DNA of 64,000 nucleotides from Anthostomella pinea (Eukaryota > Ascomycota > Sordariomycetes > Xylariales > Xylariaceae). Positions 10,847-21,229 of the stretch are shown in pieces (the first letter of the stretch is position 1; every line of letters begins with the position of its first letter). The stretch spans positions 2,170,001 through 2,234,000 of the forward strand of contig CAUWAG010000008.1 in the NCBI GenBank assembly GCA_963556695.1. The letters are read 5' to 3'. Below the pieces are notes generated by a model. The model saw nothing but the letters and a program-made list of their open reading frames with translations, had not been told where the DNA came from and made no database searches. The translations under genes and the position numbers were made by a program.

Positions 10847-12743
10847 GCCATTCCGTTGGTGGAGCGGCTGGTTTGGCGAAGGCCCTTCGCAAGCTTTTGG
10901 CCGCGTGTTGCACTGTCGAGGCTGCGATAGTCCCTGCAGACCCCCTCGCTCTTGAATCTCGACCTTGGTAGCATCGGTCGCTCCCGAGCTCGGATGAGTT
11001 CTACATGTGGCAGTGCCACAATGATTTCAACGATAGATTCCCCAAGATTCCCCCATTGGCGTTATAGACTGTAGTAGTCTAGCAAAGACTTTGTTTCAAT
11101 GAATTAAGATCACAAATCTCAGCATGTAGTGTCTCTCCTAGCCTATCTTCGTGAACCTGAAGGACCACTTGATCTGGTGTCAACATCGGGTGTTGTTCGA
11201 TTCGTAGAGGCCTGGACTCGTCAAGAGTTTCTTACCAAGGGACCTTCTTCGAGCGGGGAAGAATGCGCGATCGCGAATCAGTCAAGCCACCGCGCGACTC
11301 GTCTCACACGTTTGCCGCGTCCCAACGAAGCTTGCGATCAAGCGGGTCGACTCGAGTGTTCTCTGTCTCCCCGGGTGCCGTGACTACAGCACCGTCGAGC
11401 ACGTTTTCAAGTGACGCTTGTCTCATTGCCGCCACTCTGCTCGCTCGGCAAACAAGCGAGCATTGCGTTTATACGGCCTCATTTTATTGCTCTGGAAAGA
11501 TGGGGTCAATATGAGTGAGTTACCTGACTCGAGGTGGCGGTGAGTGCTGATGATATAAGGTTAGTGGCGCCTTGGCTGCTATAATTGGCATCCGGTCACG
11601 CCCAGCCAGTTCAGCAAGCTTAATTATAGTAACCCAAGGCTCGCCTTCCGGATGTCGCCCCTGCCAAGCGGGCCGGCCGCTACGAACGCCCCGATGGAAG
11701 CGGACCTCGGCTTTGGCGTCTATTCGAGTGTGGATACTGCCCAGCGCCTGGTGTTTTTTGTCAGAACTTCCGTACCAGTCACACAAGCGGTCTCTTTTCG
11801 CTCATTCTTGGGATAAGGCCCAAACGGTATTGTCAAACGCTCGTAGCTGCTCATCAGCCAGCTTTCCAAGGTTGGATAAGTTCCGTGGTGTTAGCCGTAT
11901 GGAGCCTCGGCGCCGGCAATGGCGGGGCCGGGGACGCCGCCTTGAAGGTATCGCCGACCTGATTCCTCTTACTGGAGGATTCTTGCTGCCAGCTACGCCC
12001 GCTTGCCCGGCATCACATTATTATCCTTCTAGATTGTTGGACTGATTGTGCGATTGTACACTCCTCAAATCCGGGATCTCTTTCGCCTATGCTAGGATTG
12101 GTATGGTTTGCCGCCAGTCTTCTGTTCTCGATAACAACCTCAGCGTCCAGGCGCCAGCTTGATCGTAGGCAGCAGTATAGAGGAAAGGGCCTGGGCATTC
12201 TCACCCTTTCCACTCTACCGCGCGAGTACCAATATCCTTAGATATTTATAGATATTCGGTATCTGCTTTTTGTGGGCAGCAGTATAGCGGCGCCCGGATA
12301 CAGTCTTCCTGCAGCCCGGCACGGTCTTCCTACAGCCGCATTCGGCAAAAATCTAAAGATTCCATCAATCCTTTTACTCCACTGCCGAGCAACTCTAGGG
12401 CTGAGGCTGACCACCATGCTAACCTAAAGGTCCACCTGTATTCCCGGCAAAGAACAGAACTTTATATTTATAGACATTCGGTATCCGCTTCTACCCAGTA
12501 ACGCTACTGATAACCCGTCGTGTCATCCTCCCCCTTCCAACCATCGGCGCCATGGATCACATTACGTGCAGAATTTCTTGAGTATGACATGAGTGAGTTC
12601 AGTAGCATGAGATCACAGCATGACGTACCCAACCCAAGTCGGATGTGCTTAAGGTTTAAAAGGTGCATTTCTCTTGAAGCAACTGCACAGAAACACCTCA
12701 GATTCGCATCAAAAACCAATCAATTATATTACCAATTCATACC
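10847..12743. other. Intergenic with degenerate repeats
   Basis: No gene supported. Open frames at 11,129-12,045 are short, overlapping and without motifs. The region contains a pair of about 28-bp direct repeats (see 12,238-12,492). It ends as the promoter of the split secreted-protein gene, with TTTAAAAGG near 12,654. Confidence 0.5.
12238..12492 (+). repeat. Pair of ~28-bp direct repeats
   Basis: Two near-identical blocks, about 12,241-12,268 and 12,465-12,492, share ATATTTATAGA, then a T/C difference, then ATTCGGTAT and a CTGCTT/CCGCTT variant. The spacing is about 224 bp. The differences are C/T transitions. Their origin is unknown; they may be remnants of a decayed element. Confidence 0.6.
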
Positions 12744-15700
12744 ATGTACCTTACGAACACACTCGTCTGGTCGTTGCTGGCAGCGGCGGCCTCAGTTCGT
12801 GGGAGAGTAACCAAGCCATCGTCCGCACAAGGACTCGATATCAGAGCACTGGGTGAACATGGCTCGAAGGGGAGCCAGACTCATCCACTAGTAGCTCGCG
12901 GGTAAGCACTTCCTTAAGGCCTCCCCCACACTCTTACCAAAAACAACTATTTTTCTTGGCGCCCCGCTGTTAGGGCGCAACCTCTATATCTGCACTAAAA
13001 CAGGCATTTATTTCAGTACCTGACTATCCTTGCCAAGGCGCAGAAAATTTTTCTCACAAGCTGGATGGCACCCCTTCACGATAGGCCCCCAAATACGCCA
13101 GTGGCCGTCCCAAAGACGACTACTGGCGGCGTGCTCAAATCCCCGGTCCCTAAAAGAACATATGGCCCGGCAACCCCAAGCAAGCTCCGCCAGGCACTGC
13201 TCGACGACATCAACAGCAGCCCGTCACAAGTCTCTGAGGCTGACTTCACCATTATTTCCCCTCTGAAAGGAAAATCCCGAAATATTAATACTAGCAGCAT
13301 CATTGATATGGAAGTACCTCAATCAAACGAAATCTCTACAGACCAAGCCATTGGAGGCGATACAGGGAACAAGGTCTCTTCCTCAAAGTGCCAGGACCAA
13401 GTAGCCAAAATACTGGCTAAAGACAAGCATCTCTATGAAGCCAGGATGACAATGTTTCAAGAGTGTGCTGCAGCAGTCGATAAGACACTGGAAAAAGCTG
13501 GAACCGAACTATACTCTCATGCCAAGGAGTTCAGCGCTTTCTTCTCCAAATGCCTGAACGAGTGGCTGGAAACCCGAGATCTGCCCAAAAGAAAGACCAC
13601 TCCTGGCGGGATAGGGATAGGGAAGCCCACCATGACCTTCGCCCAAGCTGTCTCCTCTGGCCAACGACAGCATCCATGGACAGTCAACACTACCATGAAG
13701 AAAACACAGCCTGGCGCCCTCATCACTGCCAACCAACTGAAGAAGAAGCAGGATGATCTCCGGGTCTTTGTCCGCATGGATAATAGCCACCTAGAGCCTT
13801 ATGGAATCAAGTCTACACTGAACAGAAGACTTAAGCTCCACCCTCAGGAGCTTAGAGAAGTGACACGATGTCCTTCTGGTTTTACCTTACACCCAAGGGA
13901 CAAGCCAACTCAGGCTAAGCTTCTGGCTTTCCAAGAAGAAATTGCCGACATTCTCAAGGCACAAAAGATTGAGACCCACACAGTCTGGCATCATTACAAG
14001 GTCAATGGATGCCCAAGAAAGGTCATCAGTGCAGAAGGGTTCACAATCGATATTACTGACACTGTTGTTGCCGATGAAGTTGAAGCCCAAACAGGCGACA
14101 GACCTCTGAGGTGCATACTCTCAAAGAACACGATTGATTCTGATCCAGAAACTACATGGATAATCTCTCTGCCCAGTGCAGCAAGGAAACCATTCACGCT
14201 TTTTGCCCACTCAATGACCTCAAGGCATATTCAACACACCCCCAAGGTTCACCAGTGTGCAAGCTGCTTCAGATACCATGGTAGGAATTACCGATGCGAA
14301 AAGCAAGTATGTGCACACTGCGCCAACACAGTACACCAGGGAGAGTGCGAAAAACCAATCCCAAAGTGTGTCAACTGCAAAGGACCTCATGCTGCCAACT
14401 TCGACAAATGCCCTGCCCGCCCCAAGGTTGTGAAAGGTACCATCCATAAGCACACATGGGAGCAAATCCAGGAAATAAGGCTAGCCGGAGAAAGAGCCAG
14501 ATCCAAGGCCTTCAACGAAGCAGGCAGAAACCAAGCTGGGTCAACACCTAGCAATAATAACAAAGACACCACAATGCAAATCGACACAACAGATACAACT
14601 CATCCCAGAGATGCCGATACCATTGTTGTCAGTCAATGTTAGGTACATCAAACGAAACACATCGACACGGGCATCTAGTCATCCATTCTGTGAATACAGC
14701 AGGGGGACAAAAGAGTGCAGGCCCTACAGAGTTAGCCATCAATCTGGCTGACTATAAAGGAGAACAAGCAGACATCATTCTGATGCAAGAGCCCTGGGTT
14801 GGCATACCACCAGGCAGGAGAATGGGAGTAAAGACACACCCCAATTACGATATATACTCCCCAGTGGATTCCTGGGACAGCGACAGTACACGGCCCAGAT
14901 CTCTCATCTATGTGAGAAAATACCTTCAAGCGGATCAACTTCGGCCCTATGCTACACGAGACATCACCTGGGTCAAGGTACAAGGCATTACATTTGCCAG
15001 TGTCTACCGGCCATGTGACAACCCACAGGAAGTGGATGACATTCTGGAAGTATGGACTCCACCTTTTGGCTGCGTTATAGCTGGAGATTTCAATGCTGGC
15101 GACACATCCTGGGACTCAAGCAATCCAGGATATCATGGTGATGTCCCGACACATGATGACGGAAATGTACTAGATCTGGTGTTCTCTGATGTCCCCATGG
15201 CTGAAGCCTCAGTCAATGATGCACTTCAGTGCACCTCAGATCATGAGACATTACGAATAGTCATTCCAATCCAGGGAGATCTGGACCGAGTACCCAAGGC
15301 CAATCATTGGATAGTACCGGACGATAAACTACAGGAGCTGGCAGATAATGTCCAAACCAGGATTCATGAACTCCCCCGGCTGGGTGTATCCCCTGGCCAG
15401 GTGGACACCTTTACACAAAGCCTGATCAACATGATCCAAGGCTGTATCAGGACAGTGGGCAAGAGGCCCCGTCAATCTAGGCCCACTGCTTGGTGGAATG
15501 ATGACTGCAAAGCAGCTGTTCAGACATACAGGGCCCTTTCCAAACAGACTACAAGCCAAGAAGGACGGAATTCAGCCCGACGGGAATTTCGCGGCGTGGT
15601 TCAGAAAGCTAGGAGAGAGTACTGGCAGACTCTAATCAATTCAGCAACTGAGCCAAAGGACCTATACAGAATCGTCTCTTGGCACAAGTTATCAGCAGGA

Positions 15701-18700
15701 TTGCGTTCCCCTCCAATCATCATAGGAGACCAAATATTCGAGTCACAAGAGAGCAAGGCAAATGCATTACGCTCAGCCACGCTTGAACGAAGTACCTCAG
15801 ACAACGATATCATCGACCCCTGGTCCGCTCAGATCGTACAACCCAAGCCACACATCCCCCTTGAATACCACGTCGGACTGGAAGAGGCTGAAGGGTGCAC
15901 TTTAGGAACCAAGAGCAACTCCCCGGGAGTAGATACCCTCACAGTACGGATTCTGAAAGCTTGCTGGCCAGTCATTGGTGAACATATCAGAGCCCTTTTC
16001 CAGACCTGCCTACTGATTGGACACCACCCTAAACCATTCAAAGTAGCTGAGGTGGTGATGATCCCAAAACCAGGAAAGAAAGACTACTCCAATCCCAGGG
16101 CCTACAGACCAATATCGCTACTGTCATGTCTTGGCAAGGGCCTAGAACGACTCATTGCGAAAAGAATTACCTGGTTTGTTGTCAAACTTGGAATTCTAGC
16201 CCCACAACATTTTGGAGCTCTACCAAAGCGCTCTGCCACTGACCTGGTAGCTGCACTCATACACGATATTGAGCAGGCCCTTGACCAAGGCCTCGTTGCA
16301 ACGGTAGTCACATCAGATGTGAAAGGGGCCTTTGATGCTGCCCTAATGGGACGGCTGGTGGTTCGCATGAGAGAACAGGGCTGGCCAGGCTTTCTCATAA
16401 GATGGGTCCAGTCGTTCATGTCCGAGCGGTCCGCAAGAGTTCGGTTTGAAGGTACTGTGACCGATATAAAAGCTCTCACTTGTGGGCTCCCACAAGGCTC
16501 ACCAGTCTCTCCAATCCTCTACATGCTGTATACAGAGCCAATCTGTGCCCGACTTGGCATAAAAAGAAGACGCTTTGGATATGCAGATGATCTAGCAACA
16601 CTCTGCATTGGAAAGAACCTTAAAGAAACAGCTGCAGAGGCTTCTGAAAACCTTCATTTGCTCAACCAATGGGGACATAACAATGCTATTGAATTTGATC
16701 CCGACAAAACCGAGATCATGCACTTCTCACGGAAAAAGAACTCAGACAATCCCCCAGTTTGCCACGGAACAATGAACAAAACAGCTAAGCATTCCATGCG
16801 ATGGCTAGGTGTCCTTCTGGATAGGAAACTAAACTTCAAAGACCATGTTTCTCACTGGGCCAAGAAAGCTAGTAGGGTAGCAAATCACCTTCGAGGACTA
16901 TGCAACACAGTCAAAGGACTTCCAGTAAAGTCAACCAAGAGGGCTGTGAAAGCTTGTGTTATTCCTATTCTCACACATGGCCTGGAGGCCTGGTACCCAG
17001 GAATCGAGAAAACTGGGAGCTTAGGTGAGACATCAGCATGTCGCATTAAGGGGCTTCTTGGAACAATAGATGCCGTACTACGAACGGCGATCAGGGCTAT
17101 CTTGCCAGTCTGGAAAACACACCCTGGACATATCTTACACTTTGAATCGCAGATTCCCCCAGCAGGAGTTCTTGCAGAGTCAATAAGACGACGTCACGGC
17201 CTCCGACTAGGACGAATAGATCAGAGACACCCTCTGGTTGGCAGGCTCCAAATACAAGCTCGCAAGGATCCAACAAGGCTACAAAGAAGCTTCCAGCTAG
17301 TCCCTGACTTCCAGAGACCAATACTTACCAGGCCATCATGGAAGAAGCGCCCAATCCGCAAAGACAAAGACAAAGAAACAGAGCTCTTCAAGCAATGGTT
17401 ACAAGAGAGAAACGTGAACACTGACCTTGTCATCTACTCAGATGGATCACAGTTGGATGACCAAGGCACAATCCGCACTGGATGGGGTTATACCATCAGG
17501 AAAGGCGGCACTACACAAGAAGTATACCGGGGAAGGGGCAGACTTCTACAAGCAGAAGTAGTAGATGCTGAAGTCCATGGTGCTCTCCAAGGTCTTGCAG
17601 CAGCCAGGGCAATTGGACACGGAAAACAGCTATATGTCTGCCTAGACAACACGTCAGTGGTAGATGGGCTCAATGGGACTCCACCCGAGACATCACAAAA
17701 CATTTTTCTACGATTTCAAGAACTTGCCACAGCACACACTCCTGGAGTGACCGTCAAATGGATTCCTGGACACAGAGATATTGATGGCAACGAAGCTGCC
17801 GACACACTAGCAAAAGAGGGTGCCATGCTGGAAACAGACACAATAAATCTTCCTACAATCTCTTGGGTCAAGAGAGATCTCAAAAGACAGGGCAAGAAAG
17901 AGTTCAACCAATGGTGGAAAGACCAATCAGAATCTAGGTATCAAGAAGTATACTCACATGCAGTAACTGAAAGAGACCTTATATCTTTTAAGAGGAGTAC
18001 TTTACACAGACTTCTAGCGGCCAGATCTGGACATGGCGACTTTGCCAGATACCATGAACGCTTTGGGCACACAGATTCAAATGATCACTGCAGCTGTGGT
18101 GAGAAGAAAACACCACAACACATTTTCTTTTGTAAGAGGCTGGGGAAAAATCGGCTACTGCCTAGGCATTCGCCTAGGGCAGCTTGTTTACAATACTTAG
18201 GGGAGAGGAGCACAGAATGGGCAAAATTCGTGGAGAAGAGCAAGTTCTTTTCAACAATCTGCCCCCGATAGATAGCCTTCCTTGAAGGACCAGATGGATG
18301 ACCCCAAGGTCATACCGCCGCAACAACGGGGATGGGCCCGTGAGCGGGACTGACTGTACTTATTATCTTGAGACCTCCACAACCCTGCGATGCAGAGGCT
18401 CTGGGAGGCGTGGTTTGCACTACTGAGGAGCTACCCCCACGTTAAATACAAAACAAACAAACTCAAGGCCTCCCCATCGCGCCTCACCTTCCCGTACTTG
18501 TTGTACTTCCCGAGAAACCGCCACGAGCAGTTGCTAATCTGGTCACGCCCCGTGGTCAAGTGACCCTCCCGGACTCCTATCTGATAGCGATGTGGAGGAC
18601 GAATACGGGTTCGACAAACACTCAAAGCCGATGGATTATTATCAAAAATTCGTTGAGCTCGAGAAGGACAAGGTCAAGGACGACGCCGGCGTGAACAACC

Positions 18701-19303
18701 ACTGGGTGTTCTACTCCGGCGACGCCGGCATCATCGGCAAGGACACGTTCGTGTACGAGTTCAACAATGGCCAACACAGAGAAGGCCGTAAGCCACCCTT
18801 TCCTCACTGCCTATCGACCTATATACTCGTTGCACGTCCTTATTGGCATATCTGCTCCCCAAAATACTAACACCAGCGACCTGATAGTGAAAGACAACGA
18901 CAAGGAAACGATGATTTACGCGCGGTACATCTACGAGAACGTGATCGCGAGCAACGACCTGAAGAAGATCGAGAACGACTTCCCGTCGGATCAGAAGAAT
19001 AAAGCAGACTTGATGGACATGGCGATGCTGTCGTTCCGAGGCGCGCAGCGGGCGGCCCAGCGCGGCGGCATCATCAGGTTCGTCACATCGCCGAGTATGT
19101 CGAACGCAGACCCCAAGAAGTTCTGGACGCAGTGGGAGGCGTGGATCCTCACCAATGGGAACAGCAAGGTCGAGAAGATCCTGCGGTACGACGTCACCAT
19201 GGATAAGAATGACGACCCGATATTTGCAGAGCCCAGGGAGATCTGGAAGAAGGGCGATAAGGCCTTGGGCGTTAAGCCGAATTATAAGACTTGGACGCGT
19301 TGA
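12744..19303 (+). CDS. Secreted protein of unknown family, split by a LINE in intron 1
   Basis: Exons 12,744-12,901, 18,588-18,787 and 18,888-19,303 join in frame to 257 residues. Exon 1 encodes a signal peptide (MYLTNTLVWSLLAAAASVRG) and ends at GG before GTAAGC. Exon 2 starts with C after GATAG, so the codon GGC and the residues GDVEDEYGFDKHSK are restored. Intron 2 is 100 nt and has ACTAAC. A 5.5-kb LINE with 11-bp target duplications occupies intron 1; without it and one duplication the intron would be 137 nt. The mature protein is rich in charged residues, with no family I recognise; NNHWVFYSGDAG and FRGAQRAAQRGG are notable strings. Fungal splicing rarely handles introns of 5.7 kb, so the insertion probably reduces or abolishes expression. 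Confidence 0.75.
12916..12926 (+). repeat. LINE target-site duplication, left
   Basis: AAGGCCTCCCC, identical to 18,465-18,475. It lies 14 bp inside intron 1 of the host gene and directly before the element's first base. Confidence 0.88.
13065..14642 (+). CDS. LINE ORF1 (gag-like nucleic-acid-binding protein)
   Basis: 525 residues. The N-terminal third is Pro/Ser/Thr-rich and the middle is helical and charged. Residues about 400-455 hold clustered CCHC zinc knuckles (CASCFRYHG, then CAHCANTVHQGEC, then CVNCKGPHAANFDKC) followed by a basic tail. In Tad1-type elements this protein coats the element RNA. The ATG at 13,065 is the first in frame. The same frame is open upstream to about 13,012 without another ATG. 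The last codons overlap the ORF2 start (ATGTTAG). Copy A has the same protein with two premature stops. Confidence 0.9.
   Translation: MAPLHDRPPNTPVAVPKTTTGGVLKSPVPKRTYGPATPSKLRQALLDDINSSPSQVSEADFTIISPLKGKSRNINTSSIIDMEVPQSNEISTDQAIGGDTGNKVSSSKCQDQVAKILAKDKHLYEARMTMFQECAAAVDKTLEKAGTELYSHAKEFSAFFSKCLNEWLETRDLPKRKTTPGGIGIGKPTMTFAQAVSSGQRQHPWTVNTTMKKTQPGALITANQLKKKQDDLRVFVRMDNSHLEPYGIKSTLNRRLKLHPQELREVTRCPSGFTLHPRDKPTQAKLLAFQEEIADILKAQKIETHTVWHHYKVNGCPRKVISAEGFTIDITDTVVADEVEAQTGDRPLRCILSKNTIDSDPETTWIISLPSAARKPFTLFAHSMTSRHIQHTPKVHQCASCFRYHGRNYRCEKQVCAHCANTVHQGECEKPIPKCVNCKGPHAANFDKCPARPKVVKGTIHKHTWEQIQEIRLAGERARSKAFNEAGRNQAGSTPSNNNKDTTMQIDTTDTTHPRDADTIVVSQC
14636..18271 (+). CDS. LINE ORF2: endonuclease, reverse transcriptase, RNase H
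   Basis: 1,211 residues. Residues about 10-220 form an APE-type endonuclease (QEPWVG, VIAGDFNAGD, LDLVFSD, then SDHETLRI). Residues about 460-740 are the reverse transcriptase, with YRPISLLSC, SDVKGAFDAA, GLPQGSPVSPILY and the catalytic FGYADD. Residues about 920-1,065 are an RNase H domain with IYSDGSQLDD, AEVHGAL, LDNTSVVDGL and PGHRDIDGNEAAD. A C-terminal CSCGEKKTPQHIFFC motif is the CCHC-like zinc site typical of this clade. Domain order and the RNase H place it in the Tad1 group of fungal LINEs. All catalytic residues I can check are present, so the element may be autonomous. Confidence 0.95.
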   Translation: MLGTSNETHRHGHLVIHSVNTAGGQKSAGPTELAINLADYKGEQADIILMQEPWVGIPPGRRMGVKTHPNYDIYSPVDSWDSDSTRPRSLIYVRKYLQADQLRPYATRDITWVKVQGITFASVYRPCDNPQEVDDILEVWTPPFGCVIAGDFNAGDTSWDSSNPGYHGDVPTHDDGNVLDLVFSDVPMAEASVNDALQCTSDHETLRIVIPIQGDLDRVPKANHWIVPDDKLQELADNVQTRIHELPRLGVSPGQVDTFTQSLINMIQGCIRTVGKRPRQSRPTAWWNDDCKAAVQTYRALSKQTTSQEGRNSARREFRGVVQKARREYWQTLINSATEPKDLYRIVSWHKLSAGLRSPPIIIGDQIFESQESKANALRSATLERSTSDNDIIDPWSAQIVQPKPHIPLEYHVGLEEAEGCTLGTKSNSPGVDTLTVRILKACWPVIGEHIRALFQTCLLIGHHPKPFKVAEVVMIPKPGKKDYSNPRAYRPISLLSCLGKGLERLIAKRITWFVVKLGILAPQHFGALPKRSATDLVAALIHDIEQALDQGLVATVVTSDVKGAFDAALMGRLVVRMREQGWPGFLIRWVQSFMSERSARVRFEGTVTDIKALTCGLPQGSPVSPILYMLYTEPICARLGIKRRRFGYADDLATLCIGKNLKETAAEASENLHLLNQWGHNNAIEFDPDKTEIMHFSRKKNSDNPPVCHGTMNKTAKHSMRWLGVLLDRKLNFKDHVSHWAKKASRVANHLRGLCNTVKGLPVKSTKRAVKACVIPILTHGLEAWYPGIEKTGSLGETSACRIKGLLGTIDAVLRTAIRAILPVWKTHPGHILHFESQIPPAGVLAESIRRRHGLRLGRIDQRHPLVGRLQIQARKDPTRLQRSFQLVPDFQRPILTRPSWKKRPIRKDKDKETELFKQWLQERNVNTDLVIYSDGSQLDDQGTIRTGWGYTIRKGGTTQEVYRGRGRLLQAEVVDAEVHGALQGLAAARAIGHGKQLYVCLDNTSVVDGLNGTPPETSQNIFLRFQELATAHTPGVTVKWIPGHRDIDGNEAADTLAKEGAMLETDTINLPTISWVKRDLKRQGKKEFNQWWKDQSESRYQEVYSHAVTERDLISFKRSTLHRLLAARSGHGDFARYHERFGHTDSNDHCSCGEKKTPQHIFFCKRLGKNRLLPRHSPRAACLQYLGERSTEWAKFVEKSKFFSTICPR
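18465..18475 (+). repeat. LINE target-site duplication, right
   Basis: AAGGCCTCCCC, identical to 12,916-12,926, directly after the A-rich 3' end of the LINE. The host intron resumes here and runs to the acceptor at 18,586-18,587. Confidence 0.88.
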
Positions 19304-19429
19304 GGATACCTTGAGCTCGGCTTGCTCGCTTGGGGATGGGGCCATGATTCGCCGAGATACTGTGGCAGTTCCTAGGAAGCGGATGGCTACAAGATGTAGC
19401 GCACAGTCTAGAGCAATCTCATTGTGCGT

Positions 19430-20139
19430 CTGAATTGCCAGTAGAAGTTACAGAATCCCAAGAAAGACTGTAATTCTTTAACAGTCCTAGGCTCTTCCCA
19501 GTCCCTCACGGCGGCAATCTTGGCTTGATCAACTGATATGCCACTGGTTGATATTATATATCCCAGGAATTTTGTTGATGTGACAGCAAACTCGCTCTTC
19601 TTGATATCAGCCTGGAGACCAGCTTCACGGAACTTCTGGAGGACTTTGCAGACATGGTCCCAGTGTTCCAATGGGTCTGCAGAAAAGATCAAGATATTGT
19701 CCACATAGGCTGTACAGAACTCATCCAGATATGGGAACAAGGCCTTGTTGATATACCGCTAGAAGGTACTTAGGCCGTTATAAAGTCCAAAAGGGAGCAC
19801 CTTGTACTTGTACTGGCCAAAGCGCGTGCGGAAGGTTGTGAGATCCTCAGAGGCTGGATCCATGCGGATTCGGTGGAAAGCCGCCCTGATATCCAGCTTG
19901 GTGAACAGTTTAACGCAAGATAGACGTTCCAAAATTTTGCTGATTAGTGGCAGCGGGTATCGGTCTTTTTTTGACTGAGCATTGAGCTCACAGTAATCAA
20001 CACAGAAACGCAAGCCTCTATTCGGCTTTTTGGCAAAAAGAATAGGGGGCCCATACTCTGCTCCACTGGGAACAATCCATTCCTTGCGTAAGTGTTCCGT
20101 CAGATATTGCTTGAGGGCAATAAGGTGGTTGGCCTTCAT
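19430..20139 (-). pseudogene. Gypsy reverse transcriptase fragment
   Basis: Contains the classic Ty3/gypsy blocks: YGPPILFAKKP, LRFCVDYCELNA, YPLPLISKILE, FTKLDIRAAFHRIRM, TTFRTRFGQYKYKVLPFGL, then YINKALFPYLDEF and the catalytic block. A stop (TAG) separates STF and RYIN at about 19,758, where Gln is usual. The catalytic motif reads YVDN instead of YVDD, so one metal-binding Asp is lost and the enzyme would be inactive even without the stop. The fragment ends before RNase H. Confidence 0.9.
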
Positions 20140-20925
20140 GCTATATAAGGGGTGCAGGCAAAGAGTCTTGGCCCCTGGCTTGAGCTCGATCTTGTGGTCA
20201 ATATCCTTATAGAAAAGGGGGTAACTTGTTGCTTTCTATCTTAAAAAATACATCCATAAAATCTTGTGCCTCTGGGGGAAGCCTGCTGCGTAGCAGGTGC
20301 TGAGTCTCTGAGTCTTCTTTATTAATAGAATAATCAATGGCTTGATTAAGCTCATATACTAAAAAGGAGAACACATTTCCATAGCTGTGTTGTTAATGTT
20401 GCCCCTTCTGACGGTGACTAGCCCGTCTAAAGAAGGTACTTCCTGAGACTAGATGGATATCCGCACCCAGAGCGTTCATTATTGCGTCTTTGCTAACCTT
20501 AGGATGAACAGCCTGGCGTGAGGAAGTCTTTTACAAGGATGCCGTGCGGTCCCGTTCTGCTAACTGATCTTTCATTGCTTATAAGGACTTATGATGGTCT
20601 CCAGCCCATGTAGCCAGTACTTAGGGGCGACGTAGTATCTTTTGCGGGCGTTTCTCTTGATCTTCCCACCGTGAATCCCTATGGAGCATGTCCTGCTGGG
20701 CCTGAGGATTGATAGCCCGTTGCCTTAACCACTGGCGAGCTGGGTTAGTGATGTCGGTCTTCCAGTTGGTAAGGAAAGATAGTTCCGGTAGGAAATATAG
20801 GCGGTTCCGCCGGCAGTCTGGTAAGAGGTTATGAACAGCCAAAAACCGCTTGCCAATAATAAGATCAAAGTTCTTACTGGGCCCAAATTCCGCTTTTAGA
20901 ATAGGGCTTCCTGGAAGGTTCTTCC

Positions 20926-21174
20926 CTAAATCTGGAAATTTGTTGCAACTGCTGTGTTAATAACCTGTGAGTGTCCTTTGCCAAAGCTGTTTAGGGTGGT
21001 GGGCTCATCAAAATGTCTTTGAGGGAGGTCCCATCGTTGAGCCAAGGGGCTCATGATTGAACGGCTGCCTAAAAGATAAACCTCTGCTCCAGTATCAATC
21101 AACACTTTCATACGCACTGTAATTACATTCCATCGGATGGTTGCAGCCATCATAAAGGTACTGCCGCCAATCAA
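20926..21174 (-). pseudogene. Gypsy aspartic protease fragment
   Basis: About 80 residues with the retropepsin active site VLIDTGAEVYLLGS, lying between the gag zinc knuckle and the reverse transcriptase in normal gypsy order. The DNA between protease and RT (20,140-20,925) is coding remnant with stops and no separate gene. Confidence 0.8.
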
Positions 21175-21229
21175 GCCAGAGAGGTCTGATCGAAGTGATG
21201 GAATTTCAAAGGAATGGTGAGCCAGTTGA

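Larger units (their letters stand above)
12927..18464 (+). mobile_element. Full-length Tad1-clade LINE, copy B, both ORFs intact
   Basis: A 5,538-bp non-LTR retrotransposon bounded by an 11-bp direct duplication. The 5' end (CACACTCTTACCAAAAACAA) coincides with the end of copy A at 1,705, which confirms the boundary. The 3' end is A-rich (AAATACAAAACAAACAAACTC) and lies about 190 bp past the ORF2 stop. ORF1 and ORF2 overlap by 7 bp, so ORF2 is probably translated by termination-reinitiation or a similar mechanism. No in-frame stop is seen in either ORF, unlike the other elements in this window. It lies in the same orientation as the gene it interrupts. Recent insertion is inferred from the intact ORFs and perfect duplication. 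Confidence 0.92.
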
